Assembly: GCF_000765745.2 (NCBI RefSeq)
Contig: NZ_JRPC02000009.1
Span: forward strand, 19,451-83,450
Length of the DNA: 64,000 nt
Origin: Helicobacter apodemus
GTDB lineage: Bacteria > Campylobacterota > Campylobacteria > Campylobacterales > Helicobacteraceae
Reading direction: 5' to 3'
The position numbers and the translations under genes are program-made. Under the pieces are notes generated by a model. The model saw only the letters and a program-made list of their open reading frames with translations. It did no database searches and had not been told where the DNA came from. Below, piece by piece: positions 10,141 to 19,908 of the stretch. Position 1 is the first letter of the stretch; every line of letters begins with the position of its first letter.

Positions 10141-11520
10141 TTATAGAATATATTTACCATCAAAACAGGCTTGACAGAATTTATAATCCTTTAAGCCAAC
10201 ACTACGTTTTAACCCCTCCAATGAAAGAAAAGATAGGGAATCCGCACCAATAAATTCACACACTTCCTTATTACTCATTCTTGCACTAATAAGTTCAGAA
10301 ATATCTGGGGTATCAACACCATAATAACAGGGAGAAATTGTGGGAGGTGAAGAAATCTTCATATGTATTTCTTTTGCCCCACAATCTCTTAAAATTTTTA
10401 CAATCTGCTTACTTGTCGTCCCTCTAACTATAGAATCATCAATAACTATAATGCGTTTATTTTCAATAAGCTCTTTAATAGGATTTAATTTTAATCTAAC
10501 CTTTAACTCTCTAATTTGTTGTGTAGGTTCAATAAAGGTTCTGCCAATGTAATGATTCCTAATAATTCCTAATTCAAAAGGGATACCACTTTTTTGGGAA
10601 TATCCAATAGCAGCAGCTACACCACTATCTGGCACAGGAATTACTAAATCTGCTTCTATGGGGTTTTCAAGAGCTAGTTCCTCCCCCATAGCTTTCCTAA
10701 TGTTATAAACGACATTCCCATAAATATGGCTATCTGGTCTTGCAAAATAGACATATTCAAACACACAAGGATAAGGATTGGATGGCATAATATTATAGCT
10801 TTGCATTCCCTTTTGTGAAAAGACTAACATCTCACCTGGTGCAACATCACGCAAGTATTTAGCACCTACTAAATCAAAAGCACAAGTTTCGCTTGCTACA
10901 ATATACCCCACACTACCATCTGCATTTTTAATCTCTCCAAGGCTTAAGGGGCGAAATCCGTTGCAGTCACGAATAACAAACATTTTTTTGCGACTAAGTA
11001 TAATAAAACAAAAAGCACCTTTAAGGCGTAAAATTGCTTCTTTTATTCTATCTACAAGATTCTCTTGCTTTGCCCTTGCTATTAAATGGATAAGGTTTTC
11101 TGTATCCATATAACTCTGAAAAATGGCACCATCCCTAATGAGTTCTTGTTTAATTTCTTTAGCATTGGTTAAATTTCCATTATGCACAATGGCTACCTGC
11201 CCTAAATCATAACGGGCAAAAATAGGTTGTGCATCTGCCATAGAATCCTCACCAGCAGTTGAATAACGATTATGCCCTATTGCACTAAATCCTTTGAGTT
11301 TGCTTAAAGATTCATTATCAAAAACTTCCGTTACCAATCCCTTTTTTTTAATTGTAACAATTTTTTCTCCATTAGAAGAAGAAATCCCTGTTGCTTCCTG
11401 TCCGCGATGCTGCATAGAAAAAAGCGAATAATAAGTCATACTAGCAGCATTTGTTACATTATAAACGCCTACTACAGCACATTCTTCTTTCCAGTCTTTA
11501 TTTTCCACAAAAAACCTCAA
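10141..11520 (-). CDS. purF: Amidophosphoribosyltransferase
   Basis: First step of de novo purine synthesis: PRPP plus glutamine to phosphoribosylamine. 459 residues. The N-terminal nucleophile Cys lies at residue 14 after a short propeptide (EECAVVGVYN), as in the Bacillus-type enzyme. Cys residues in YPCVFEYVYFARPDS, EVCEFIGAD and the C-terminal FCQACFDGKY match the four ligands of the [4Fe-4S] form. The PRPP loop is RIIVIDDSIVRGTTSK. The start overlaps the dapB stop by 4 bp. Confidence 0.96.
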   Translation of the reverse strand: MRFFVENKDWKEECAVVGVYNVTNAASMTYYSLFSMQHRGQEATGISSSNGEKIVTIKKKGLVTEVFDNESLSKLKGFSAIGHNRYSTAGEDSMADAQPIFARYDLGQVAIVHNGNLTNAKEIKQELIRDGAIFQSYMDTENLIHLIARAKQENLVDRIKEAILRLKGAFCFIILSRKKMFVIRDCNGFRPLSLGEIKNADGSVGYIVASETCAFDLVGAKYLRDVAPGEMLVFSQKGMQSYNIMPSNPYPCVFEYVYFARPDSHIYGNVVYNIRKAMGEELALENPIEADLVIPVPDSGVAAAIGYSQKSGIPFELGIIRNHYIGRTFIEPTQQIRELKVRLKLNPIKELIENKRIIVIDDSIVRGTTSKQIVKILRDCGAKEIHMKISSPPTISPCYYGVDTPDISELISARMSNKEVCEFIGADSLSFLSLEGLKRSVGLKDYKFCQACFDGKYIL

Positions 11521-12284
11521 GAGTTTAAAAAATTTTCAATACTATAAAATCCATTTGGCTGATTTTTTAACCAAACTGCTGCTTTAATAGCACCCTTTGC
11601 AAAAGTCAATCTTGAAGTTGCGGTATGAATTAGTTCTAAATACTCTCCATCACCATAAAAGCCAACATTATGCTTCCCTACAACATCACCTCCACGAAGA
11701 GACATAACTCCAATTTCCCTTTCGCTCCTCTCTCCAATATTCCCATCTCTTCCACTTATTCTAACTTTATCAAGTTCTAATCCTCTAGCTACTGCACAAG
11801 TCTTAGCAAGACTTAGTGCAGTCCCACTTGGTGAATCCTTTTTGTGCTTATGGTGCGTTTCTACAATTTCAATATCAAAATCTTTTAAAGCATTTGCCAC
11901 CATTGCAATAGCACGATTTAAAACCGCTACTCCCAAGGACATGTTACTAGCATAAAAGATTGGCATCTTTTTAGAAGCCTCTTTAATAAGATTTTCACAA
12001 TGAAATTCTAAGCCTGTTGTTCCAATCACAATAGGTTTTGGGTGCGATAAAGCTACTCCTAAAAGTCGTTCTGTGCCTTGTGGGGTAGTAAAATCAATCA
12101 CAACCTCACAATTCTGTAAAAAAGCTTTTAAATCACTAGTAATAAGAGTTTCTGATTCAACACAAAAGTCTAAAACTTTACGCGTATAAAGACTCCCTAA
12201 CTTAATATTAGGGCTTTCTTTTATAAATTCAACGATTAATCTCCCAACACGACCACTCGCCCCAAAAACTCCTATACCTAACAC
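11517..12284 (-). CDS. dapB: 4-hydroxy-tetrahydrodipicolinate reductase
   Basis: Reduces the product of DapA in lysine and meso-diaminopimelate synthesis, needed for peptidoglycan cross-links. 255 residues. Nucleotide-binding GVFGASGRVGRLI at the N terminus, VIDFTTPQGTERLL, the signature ETHHKHKKDSPSGTAL with catalytic His and Lys, and SLRGGDVVGKHNV. It is in the same leftward group as trxB (9 bp gap) and purF (4 bp overlap). Confidence 0.96.
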   Translation of the reverse strand: MLGIGVFGASGRVGRLIVEFIKESPNIKLGSLYTRKVLDFCVESETLITSDLKAFLQNCEVVIDFTTPQGTERLLGVALSHPKPIVIGTTGLEFHCENLIKEASKKMPIFYASNMSLGVAVLNRAIAMVANALKDFDIEIVETHHKHKKDSPSGTALSLAKTCAVARGLELDKVRISGRDGNIGERSEREIGVMSLRGGDVVGKHNVGFYGDGEYLELIHTATSRLTFAKGAIKAAVWLKNQPNGFYSIENFLNS

Positions 12285-12293
12285 ATAATTTCC

Positions 12294-13232
12294 TTATTTA
12301 TGATGCTCAACAAACTCTATAGCCCCTAAAGCTGCTGTTGCACCGTCTGAAGCTGCACAAACTACTTGTTTGGGAGCATCTTGCCTTAAATCACCCGCTA
12401 CAAATAATCCAGGAATGTTGGTTTCCATCTTTAAATTAACTATTGCTTGTCCATATTCATTCATAGCACAAAGTGATGTCCCATCCTCTTGCATTAACAC
12501 TGCATTATTCACATTATATCCAATGAGCATAAAAATACCCGCAATATTAATCTCTTTGGTCGCATTGTTTTCTAAATTTTTTAATTTCAATCCTGTAACT
12601 CCAGAATTATCTCCACAAATTTCTTCAATTCCATAAGGGGTTAAAAATTCGATATTAGATAGGCTTTTAGCCCTTTGCACTGTTATAGGTGCTGCTCTAA
12701 ACTCATTTCTCCTATGAATAATTGTCACTTTAGAACAAATTTTTGCTAGATAGATGGACTCCTCAATAGCGGTATCTCCTCCCCCTAAAACAGCAACTTC
12801 TTTGTTTTTATAAAAAAATCCATCACAAGTCGCACAAGAACTAACTCCTTTACCCCAATAAGTATCCTCACCCTTTACATTAGAACGTTTAGGGCTGCCT
12901 CCTGTGGCTACAATAACAGATTTAGCTTCTATTTCTTTGCCATCACTTAAAACTATGACAAAAAAATCTAATTTCTTTTTTATGCGTATAACTTCTGCCA
13001 TCTCATGTTTTAAACCAAACCTAAAGCATTGCTCTTGCCAAGGTGCCATAAAATCAAAACCGCTTTTTACTTCAGCCACTCCGGGATAATTCTCTAATTC
13101 ACTACTTGTAGTAATTTGCCCACCAGGCATTCCTTTTTCAAACATTATAACATCTTTCAACCCGCCTCTTGTTGCATATAATCCAGCACTAAGTCCAGCA
13201 GGTCCTCCACCAATAATAGCTACTTCTAACAT
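12294..13232 (-). CDS. trxB: Thioredoxin-disulfide reductase
   Basis: NADPH-dependent flavoenzyme that reduces TrxA. 312 residues. FAD-binding [15 protein letters not shown] at the N terminus, the redox CxxC in [16 protein letters not shown]-binding [12 protein letters not shown], and C-terminal FAD motif [16 protein letters not shown]. It follows trxA and an intervening thioredoxin-fold candidate, so the complete thioredoxin system is encoded in one leftward stretch. Confidence 0.97.
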   Translation of the reverse strand: MLEVAIIGGGPAGLSAGLYATRGGLKDVIMFEKGMPGGQITTSSELENYPGVAEVKSGFDFMAPWQEQCFRFGLKHEMAEVIRIKKKLDFFVIVLSDGKEIEAKSVIVATGGSPKRSNVKGEDTYWGKGVSSCATCDGFFYKNKEVAVLGGGDTAIEESIYLAKICSKVTIIHRRNEFRAAPITVQRAKSLSNIEFLTPYGIEEICGDNSGVTGLKLKNLENNATKEINIAGIFMLIGYNVNNAVLMQEDGTSLCAMNEYGQAIVNLKMETNIPGLFVAGDLRQDAPKQVVCAASDGATAALGAIEFVEHHK

Positions 13233-13242
13233 AATTTTCTCC

Positions 13243-13713
13243 TTACATGGATTTAAAATTTAATAATTTATAAATACCTTTATTTTTAACTCTTTGATAT
13301 AACATTAAATTCTCTTGATTTTGTTTAATTAAAAAACATTGTGGAAGCATTCTAATATCAAATTCGTGAATGAGTTTCAACATAACTCCACTAGAAACTT
13401 TTAAATCAATAATTTCTTTAGAATTGTTTTGCCCTAATTGATACATATCTATAGCTAAAATACTTTCATTTTGCTTTATTTTGCTCTTTAAAAATTCTTC
13501 CCATTTAGGCATATAAGAGCTATAAAAACATAATTGGTATTTTTCACTCATAGGCTCAAATAAATTAACTTCTCCATCCTCTTCTTCATAAAAAGAATCC
13601 TGATTAAAATATATTTTTGAAACAGAAGTAAAAGAATATTGATAATATAAAAATGCACCTACTGCAAAAACAATGATAAACGCTATAGAAAAACCAGGGC
13701 AACATTTTTTCAC
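13243..13713 (-). CDS. Membrane-anchored protein, possible degenerate thioredoxin fold
   Basis: 156 residues; N-terminal hydrophobic span at about 8-26 ([17 protein letters not shown]), then a probably periplasmic domain. [19 protein letters not shown] sits where thioredoxins have the WCGPC helix, and [14 protein letters not shown] resembles the cis-proline region GIRSIPTIYFYKD of the neighbouring TrxA, but there is no CxxC. The gene lies between trxA and trxB. I infer a thioredoxin-like fold without the dithiol; it may be an unrelated lineage-specific membrane protein. Confidence 0.6.
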   Translation of the reverse strand: MKKCCPGFSIAFIIVFAVGAFLYYQYSFTSVSKIYFNQDSFYEEEDGEVNLFEPMSEKYQLCFYSSYMPKWEEFLKSKIKQNESILAIDMYQLGQNNSKEIIDLKVSSGVMLKLIHEFDIRMLPQCFLIKQNQENLMLYQRVKNKGIYKLLNFKSM

Positions 13714-13743
13714 TTTTACCCTTTTTAATTATCTATATTCAAT

Positions 13744-14061
13744 TTAAATCAAGCTATCAAGTTTATTTTTAAACTCTTGTTCTGTTGAAGCACCAACAAT
13801 CTCATCTACTTTTTGACCATCTTTATAAAAATAAATTGTTGGGATAGAGCGGATTCCGAATTTTTCTGCTAATTCTTGTTGCTCATCAGTATTGACTTTG
13901 CAAATCTTTGCTTTTCCTTCATATGCTTCTGCAAGCTTATCAATAATAGGGGCAATCATCCTACAAGGTCCGCACCAAGGTGCCCAAAAATCTATTAACG
14001 CAACACCATCTTTAATAGTTTCGTCAAAATTTTGTCCTGTTAATTCAATATAACCAGCCAT
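13744..14061 (-). CDS. trxA: Thioredoxin
   Basis: General dithiol reductant. 105 residues, the standard size. Active site FWAPWCGPCRMIAPI, buried Asp in VALIDFW, and cis-Pro in RSIPTIYFYKDG. Preceded by a good Shine-Dalgarno (AAGGAGAAA on the minus strand). It heads the trxA - thioredoxin-fold candidate - trxB group. Confidence 0.98.
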   Translation of the reverse strand: MAGYIELTGQNFDETIKDGVALIDFWAPWCGPCRMIAPIIDKLAEAYEGKAKICKVNTDEQQELAEKFGIRSIPTIYFYKDGQKVDEIVGASTEQEFKNKLDSLI

Positions 14062-14141
14062 TTAATTTTTCTCCTTAAATAATAATTTTTAACGGCGACA
14101 TTTTACAATAAATAACTTAAAAATACAAAAATTTAGCTCTA

Positions 14142-14585
14142 TCAACCTTTAGAGCAGATCATTCTTTCAATCTCTTCTAAAGGTATTTGTAAATTTTTGC
14201 AAACACCATCTAAGACTCCATTAACAAATTTTGTAGAATTATCATTACAAAAACCTTTGGTGATTTCCAAGGCTTCATTAATCACAATTGCCCTATCAGT
14301 TGATGTATAAACGATCTCATAAACACCAAGCCTTAAAATTGCTTTTTCCATCTCTCCAATACGTGAAAAATTCCATTCTTTTAATTGATGGGTAATACGT
14401 AAATCAATTGCTTTTAAATGATGAATAACGCCAAAGAAAAGATTCATAGCAAACTGCTTTTGGGTATTTTTTATCTTTTGCTCCTGTAAAACCTCTTCTA
14501 TAAAGTTCTCAATATTTTCATTCCCGCTACCATAAGCATAAAGTAATTGCATAACAACTCCACGTGCTTGGCTCCTTGTAGCCAC
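14142..14585 (-). CDS. nusB: Transcription antitermination factor NusB
   Basis: Binds boxA RNA with NusE/S10 for rRNA antitermination. 147 residues; ATRSQARGVVMQLLYAYGSG at the N terminus and EKAILRLGVYEIVY plus VINEALEITKGF in the C-terminal half are family signatures. It follows ribH immediately. The order can-kdsA-ribH-nusB is the one I recall for H. pylori HP0004 to HP0001. Confidence 0.96.
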   Translation of the reverse strand: MATRSQARGVVMQLLYAYGSGNENIENFIEEVLQEQKIKNTQKQFAMNLFFGVIHHLKAIDLRITHQLKEWNFSRIGEMEKAILRLGVYEIVYTSTDRAIVINEALEITKGFCNDNSTKFVNGVLDGVCKNLQIPLEEIERMICSKG

Positions 14586-15056
14586 TTAAGCTCCAATCTT
14601 TCGGTATAAATTAATGAGTTCAATCAAACCACTCATGGATTCAAATCCCTTATTGCCAGATTTTGTTCCCGCCCTCTCAATAGCTTGCTCAATGGAATCA
14701 GTTGTTAAAACGCCAAAAGTAACGGCAGCACCATAACGAATAGTAACATTAGCGATACCCTTAGTGGATTCAGCGCTTACATAATCAAAGTGCGGAGTGG
14801 AACCACGGATAATAGCACCTAAACAACAAACACCATCATAATTACCTTGTGCTAGTATCTTCTCTAATGCGAAGGGAATCTCAAAAGCACCTGGAACTAA
14901 GATATGTGTTAAATTCTCCTCCACTCCACCATGACGCAAAAAACAATCTTTAGCACCCTCTACCAATCTATCAGTGATTAAGTGGTTAAAACGACTAGAA
15001 ATAATGGCAATTTTCTCATCACCAATTAATGACAATTCCCCTTCAATTAATTGCAT
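14586..15056 (-). CDS. ribH: 6,7-dimethyl-8-ribityllumazine synthase
   Basis: Penultimate riboflavin step, condensing the pyrimidine with dihydroxybutanone phosphate; forms large capsid-like oligomers. 156 residues. Seen: [48 protein letters not shown] with the catalytic His, and [19 protein letters not shown]. It overlaps kdsA by 10 bp and abuts nusB, so it is part of one operon. Confidence 0.97.
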   Translation of the reverse strand: MQLIEGELSLIGDEKIAIISSRFNHLITDRLVEGAKDCFLRHGGVEENLTHILVPGAFEIPFALEKILAQGNYDGVCCLGAIIRGSTPHFDYVSAESTKGIANVTIRYGAAVTFGVLTTDSIEQAIERAGTKSGNKGFESMSGLIELINLYRKIGA

Positions 15057-15862
15057 TTTTGCTCCTTTTGTATAAAATTAGTAATTTGCAATAATTCTTT
15101 AATAAGCTCATTTAAAACCTCGGGCATTAGCATATTAGGTCCATCACTTAAAGCATTTTTGGGATTAGTATGCACCTCTGCAAATAAACCATCAATCCCT
15201 ACAGCACTCGCTGCCCTTGCTAAAATAGGTGCAAACTTTGAATCTCCATCACTCTTTCCATCTGCACCACCTGGCATTTGCACGGCGTGTGTTGCATCAA
15301 AAATCACAGGTGCAAATTTTCTCATAATCACTAATGAACGCATATCCACGACTAAATTCCCATAACCAAAGCTACTCCCTCTTTCTGTAAGTGTAATCTT
15401 ATATTTTTGGGATTGCTCATAACTTGCCTCTGTCCCTCCACGCGTTTTAATGGCTTTTAAAACAGAATATTGCATATCCTTGGGATTCATAAATTGTCCT
15501 TTTTTAATATTAACAATTGCTCTGCTCTTAGCAGCCTCTACAATCAAATCTGTTTGACGACATAAAAAAGCAGGTATTTGCAGAATATCTACAACTTGGG
15601 CTGCAAGTTTAACTTGATAAGTTTCGTGAATATCTGTTAAGAGTTTATAACCAAATTTCTTTTTGATATTAGCTAAAGATTCTAAACCCCTCTCTATCCC
15701 AGGTCCCCTAAAAGATTCCAGACTTGTCCGATTAGCTTTATCAAAGCTTGCCTTAAAATAAAAATCTATTTGAGGGTTTTTAGCTATTGGTTTTAAGCTC
15801 TCGGCAATTTCCTCTAAAATTTCATCATTTTCTATTACACAAGGTCCAGCGATTATAATCAT
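15047..15862 (-). CDS. kdsA: 3-deoxy-8-phosphooctulonate synthase
   Basis: Condenses PEP and arabinose-5-phosphate to KDO-8-phosphate for lipid A/inner-core synthesis. 271 residues. [11 protein letters not shown] at the N terminus, [60 protein letters not shown], and the [11 protein letters not shown] block. It overlaps the carbonic anhydrase gene by 4 bp and ribH by 10 bp. Confidence 0.97.
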   Translation of the reverse strand: MIIIAGPCVIENDEILEEIAESLKPIAKNPQIDFYFKASFDKANRTSLESFRGPGIERGLESLANIKKKFGYKLLTDIHETYQVKLAAQVVDILQIPAFLCRQTDLIVEAAKSRAIVNIKKGQFMNPKDMQYSVLKAIKTRGGTEASYEQSQKYKITLTERGSSFGYGNLVVDMRSLVIMRKFAPVIFDATHAVQMPGGADGKSDGDSKFAPILARAASAVGIDGLFAEVHTNPKNALSDGPNMLMPEVLNELIKELLQITNFIQKEQKCN

Positions 15863-16503
15863 CTCGTATCCTTTTTTAATAAATTGAATTCGTGTTTTTT
15901 AAAATCATAACTATAAACCTCACCGCTTTCAATAATATAATGCCAACCATAAATATGAAGTGTGCGTGCAAGGTATTTTTCTTTTACATTAGGGTAAGTG
16001 AAAAGATTTTTGATTTGATTTTCAATATTAATTTGCTCTGTTAAAAAAGAGCGGATAATTTTATCCTTTGGTTGAAGTGCTAAAACTCTCTCTTTTACTC
16101 CTTGGATTAATTTTAACCAATTCCTAACATTAGGCATTCTTGCTTCGAAATGCTCCTCTTCATACAAAGCTGCACATCCACCACAATGTGAATGTCCGCA
16201 GATAATAATATTCTCAACCTTTAATGCCTCTAGGGCATACTCAACAGCAGAAGTGGTTGCTAAATACTCATCAGCTTGGCGATAAGGTGGGACAATATTT
16301 GCGATATTGCGGATAACAAAGAGTTCACCTGGTAATGTCTTGGTGATTAAATTTGGCACAACCCTTGAATCTGAACAACCAATAAAAAGTGTATGAGGAT
16401 TTTGTCCTTCTTTAAGGTCTTCAAATAATTTTTTATAGGCTAAAAAATCTTTCTCTTTGAAAGCTATAGCACCCTTAAATAAATTGTCAATTGAACTTTC
16501 CAC
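15859..16503 (-). CDS. can: Beta-class carbonic anhydrase
   Basis: Interconverts CO2 and bicarbonate; in Helicobacter this supports acid/CO2 handling and carboxylations. 214 residues. Zinc ligands are visible: Cys43 with Asp45 in [10 protein letters not shown], and His104 and Cys107 in [21 protein letters not shown] and [13 protein letters not shown] are also typical. No signal peptide is seen, so it is cytoplasmic. First gene of can-kdsA-ribH-nusB. Confidence 0.95.
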   Translation of the reverse strand: MESSIDNLFKGAIAFKEKDFLAYKKLFEDLKEGQNPHTLFIGCSDSRVVPNLITKTLPGELFVIRNIANIVPPYRQADEYLATTSAVEYALEALKVENIIICGHSHCGGCAALYEEEHFEARMPNVRNWLKLIQGVKERVLALQPKDKIIRSFLTEQINIENQIKNLFTYPNVKEKYLARTLHIYGWHYIIESGEVYSYDFKKHEFNLLKKDTR

Positions 16504-16513
16504 TATAAACCTT

Positions 16514-17287
16514 TTATGGAGTTATTTTACTAACTGATTCCATAGCAGCGGATAAATCCTCACCTATACTATAAAGATATAAATCCACTCGTCTATTTTT
16601 AGCCTTAAGTGTTGGTATTTCATTACTAGCAATGGGTGAAAATTCCCCTTCCCCACCACCTATTATACGTTTTGGAAGCACTCCTTGTTGTATGATTAAA
16701 TTTGCAACATTGACACCCCTTGCAATAGAAAGATCTAAATTATCCTTAAACTCTAAATTAGGTTGAATAGGCGTATTATCTGTATGACCTATTGCTTTTA
16801 TAAGCACTCCATCGGGCATTTTTGCAAGCTCTAAAGATAATCGTTTTAAAAAGGCAATACCACCTGTATTACTCAATATTGCACTGCCACTCTCAAAAAG
16901 CAAAGATTCAGGAATACGAATAATAACCCCTCTTTCAGATTCCTCAAGCTCGACAGCAGGACCACTAGCGATTTTATTTACTTCATTATAATCCGCGACT
17001 AAACTTGCAAAAATATTTACAACATTATCCATCTCTACCTCTGTTTCTATAGGCGTTGCTTGAATAGATGCTGGAGGATTAATTTGTGTTAAAGAACCTT
17101 TTTCTAAAACAGATAAAGACCCTTCTAAAGAACCTATTGCCTCTGAAACTTTAAGGGTATCAAAGGTTGCCATAGAAAGCAAAAGGATAAAAAATGTAAG
17201 AATTAAAGTAACCATATCCCCATAGGTCCCAAGCCATAATGGAACACCATTTGGACAATCACAAGCAGGACAAGAATCCTTTGCCAT
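16514..17287 (-). CDS. MotB/PomB-like stator or OmpA-domain membrane protein
   Basis: 257 residues. A short Cys-containing N terminus (CPACDCPNG), a plug-like proline and one membrane span with the conserved ion-binding Asp (TYGDMVTLILTFFILLLS, about residues 20-39), then a C-terminal OmpA/MotB peptidoglycan-binding domain (SGSAILSNTG, IKAIGHTDNTPIQP, ARGVNVANLI, NRRVDLYLY). The span resembles sodium-type PomB more than proton-type MotB as I recall them. No motA/pomA lies next to it, which is unusual for a stator gene. It may pair with a partner elsewhere, or serve a non-flagellar ExbB/TolQ-like complex. Confidence 0.82.
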   Translation of the reverse strand: MAKDSCPACDCPNGVPLWLGTYGDMVTLILTFFILLLSMATFDTLKVSEAIGSLEGSLSVLEKGSLTQINPPASIQATPIETEVEMDNVVNIFASLVADYNEVNKIASGPAVELEESERGVIIRIPESLLFESGSAILSNTGGIAFLKRLSLELAKMPDGVLIKAIGHTDNTPIQPNLEFKDNLDLSIARGVNVANLIIQQGVLPKRIIGGGEGEFSPIASNEIPTLKAKNRRVDLYLYSIGEDLSAAMESVSKITP

Positions 17288-17377
17288 ATTCGCTTCCTCT
17301 AAAAATCTTTTTCTTTATCATTATAACTTGTATTTGGTTATAATTGTATTATTTATAAATCTTAAACAAGGCTTTTT

Positions 17378-17971
17378 TTGCAAACTATAATTGATTTTAT
17401 TCTTGAAAGTGTTGGGGATTTAGGCTATTTTGGGATATTTGTTATGATGCTTTTAGAAAGTAGCTTTATTCCTTTTCCTAGTGAAATTGTTATGATACCT
17501 GCGGGATATTTAGCCCATAAAGGAGAGATAAATTTTTTCTTAGCTATTTTTTTTGGTATCTTAGGTTCTCTTAGCGGGGCTTTAATTAATTATTTTCTCG
17601 CATTATATTTTGGGAGAGAAATTCTTATTAAATATGGAAAATATTTCTTTTTTCAAGAATCTACGATGAAAAAAATAGAAGCATTTTTTACCAAACACGG
17701 CAACATTTCAACTTTTAGTGGCAGACTTATCCCTGTGGTGCGTCAATATATCTCTTTACCTGCTGGGATTGGAAAGATGAATCTGCCTTTATTTTGCTTT
17801 TATACTTTATTAGGGGCAGGGATTTGGGTAATTATCCTAACAACACTTGGTTACTTCTTAGGACAAAATGAAGAACTCCTTAAACAATATCTCCATTTTA
17901 TCATACTTTCTATTCTTGTCCTTGTAGGATTTGGAATCCTAATTTATATCTACAAACAAAAGAAATCTTAA
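17378..17971 (+). CDS. DedA-family integral membrane protein
   Basis: 197 residues with several membrane spans. Family signatures: ESSFIPFPSEIVMIPAGYL, the GREILIKYGKYF loop, and FSGRLIPVVRQYISLPAGIGKM with the conserved Arg/Pro pair. DedA proteins support membrane homeostasis and lipid-carrier flipping. The frame begins at a TTG with AAGG about 10 bp upstream; the first ATG lies within the conserved N-terminal helix, so TTG is the better start. It is flanked by minus-strand genes and so is its own transcription unit. Confidence 0.9.
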   Translation: MQTIIDFILESVGDLGYFGIFVMMLLESSFIPFPSEIVMIPAGYLAHKGEINFFLAIFFGILGSLSGALINYFLALYFGREILIKYGKYFFFQESTMKKIEAFFTKHGNISTFSGRLIPVVRQYISLPAGIGKMNLPLFCFYTLLGAGIWVIILTTLGYFLGQNEELLKQYLHFIILSILVLVGFGILIYIYKQKKS

Positions 17972-17982
17972 TCTCTTTTAAG

Positions 17983-19764
17983 TTATTTCTCATTGCCCTG
18001 TTTATCCTCTAGCCATTCCTCTTTAGTAAAAATTATCTCTACAGCTTCAATAAGCTGAGTAGCGATTTGAATGATAAAAGCACTATCATTTAAAATAGAA
18101 GTTCCATTAGTAACACTAATTTTATTATTTGCAATCAAATTCTCAACCTTACGCAAAGCATTGTAATCCTTTTCTTTTAAGAGTTCTTTAGCGGCTTTTA
18201 GTTGCATAAGTATCAAACGCACGTTTTCATCTTTCATTAGCTTCAATTCTTCAATACTTCTTAAAAGCTCTCCCAAATCTTTTCGCATTATATTATACTC
18301 ATTAGCTAAATATTCATTAGACGAACTTGCATAAGCTTTCATATTTGTTTGGATAATTTTAAGATTTTTAGTAGCTTCTACAATATCTCTTGAAGCAAGT
18401 TTAAAAGAAAAAATTCTATTATTTTTATCATCATCTTCTATATAACTTTGAGCTTTTGTAGAAAATTCCATAATTGCATCAAAAAGCACCTTTATCTTGC
18501 GTTTATAAAGATAATCTAAATCGACATCCCCGCTAAACCATTTTTTACTCGCAATAATCTCATCAAAACTTACTTTTCCTCGAATATCACTGCGATTAAA
18601 ACCTATGGTATGGGCGATCATTGCATAAGCATTATTATATAAATGCATACTTTCTTTTTGCAAAGCTTCAATAGCAGTATTAGGATATTCAATAATATTT
18701 TTATTTAAATATAAAGGCACATCCATATCTCTATCTTTTGGAGCTTTAACAACTTTATCTAAAAATAAAACAATTTGGGCAATAAACAAAGAAATAAATA
18801 TAACGGCTACAAGATTAAACAAGGTATGAAATAAAGCGGTTTTTAAAGGTAAATTCTCTTGAGAGATTCCAATAATACTAGCAGTAATATCCACTAGATG
18901 CACAAAATAAGGAAAAAATATAATAACAAGTAGTGCAATAGTAAAATTAAAAATACAATTAGCTAAAGCAAGTTTTTTGCCCTCAATATTAGTGCTTAAA
19001 CTAGCAATTACTGCAGTAACTACACCTCCAACACTTGTCCCCAAAGTTGCCGCAAGAGCATTTTCATAACCAATCTGTCCGCTAACAAGGGCAGAGATAA
19101 TAATGGCTAAAGTTGCGTGGCTTGATTGAACAATCCCCGTAGTTAATGCCCCTAAAGCAACAAAAATCAAAACTCCTTTAAAGCCTACAAAATTAAATTG
19201 TGATAAATCCATAATTTCTTTATAAGATTCAAATCCATTTTTAATATAATCAACACCCAAAAAGAAAAAGCCAATCCCCATAAAAATCGAACCTACACCT
19301 TTTAAAATATTATCTTTTTGAAAACCTAGTAATGTCCCACTAACAATTAAGGGTATTGCTAAAGTAGAAATATTAATATTTGTTAATCCAACAATCAACC
19401 AAGAACCGGCACTATTCCCTAAATTTGCACCAAATACAATCCCAATTCCTTGTGCTAGAGTAATTAATCCAGCAGAAAGAAAAGAGATAGAAATTATGGA
19501 TACAAGCGTAGAAGATTGCATTAAAACTGTGGTTATAACCCCAAAAGCAATACTTTTAAAACGTGTATCTGTGGATTTTGTCAAAATCTTTTCTAATAAC
19601 CCTCCACTAAAAACCTTAAAACCTGCACTAAGATTCATCATTCCAATAAGTAAAATAGCCACTCCTGCTAATATCTTTGCTAATTCAGGAAAAACCACCA
19701 AACAATACATTAAAACAAACACTAAAACTACTAAAATAGAACGTCTAAAGCTTTGCACCAACAC
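17983..19764 (-). CDS. Na/Pi cotransporter family protein with PhoU-like C terminus
   Basis: 593 residues. The N-terminal 320 or so form the two inverted Na+/phosphate cotransporter repeats, with the QSS signatures VLMQSSTLVSIISISFLS and GIVQSSHATLAIIISAL and two glycine-rich loops (GANLGNSAGSWL, GTSVGGVVTAV). The C-terminal 250 residues are soluble, helical and PhoU-like (MHLYNNAYAMIAH onward). This architecture is typical of the bacterial NptA/YjbB branch. It imports or exports phosphate; direction cannot be read from sequence. Confidence 0.92.
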   Translation of the reverse strand: MLVQSFRRSILVVLVFVLMYCLVVFPELAKILAGVAILLIGMMNLSAGFKVFSGGLLEKILTKSTDTRFKSIAFGVITTVLMQSSTLVSIISISFLSAGLITLAQGIGIVFGANLGNSAGSWLIVGLTNINISTLAIPLIVSGTLLGFQKDNILKGVGSIFMGIGFFFLGVDYIKNGFESYKEIMDLSQFNFVGFKGVLIFVALGALTTGIVQSSHATLAIIISALVSGQIGYENALAATLGTSVGGVVTAVIASLSTNIEGKKLALANCIFNFTIALLVIIFFPYFVHLVDITASIIGISQENLPLKTALFHTLFNLVAVIFISLFIAQIVLFLDKVVKAPKDRDMDVPLYLNKNIIEYPNTAIEALQKESMHLYNNAYAMIAHTIGFNRSDIRGKVSFDEIIASKKWFSGDVDLDYLYKRKIKVLFDAIMEFSTKAQSYIEDDDKNNRIFSFKLASRDIVEATKNLKIIQTNMKAYASSSNEYLANEYNIMRKDLGELLRSIEELKLMKDENVRLILMQLKAAKELLKEKDYNALRKVENLIANNKISVTNGTSILNDSAFIIQIATQLIEAVEIIFTKEEWLEDKQGNEK

Positions 19765-19908
19765 TCCTAAAAGATTAAATTAGGCTACCATTATAACAAA
19801 ATCAAAGGAGTAAATCCCATTATTAAATATTATTTCAGCACAACTTTACAAAAAATAAGTAAAATAAAAATTCACCTTATAAATTCATACATTTAGGAGA
19901 AATAATCT

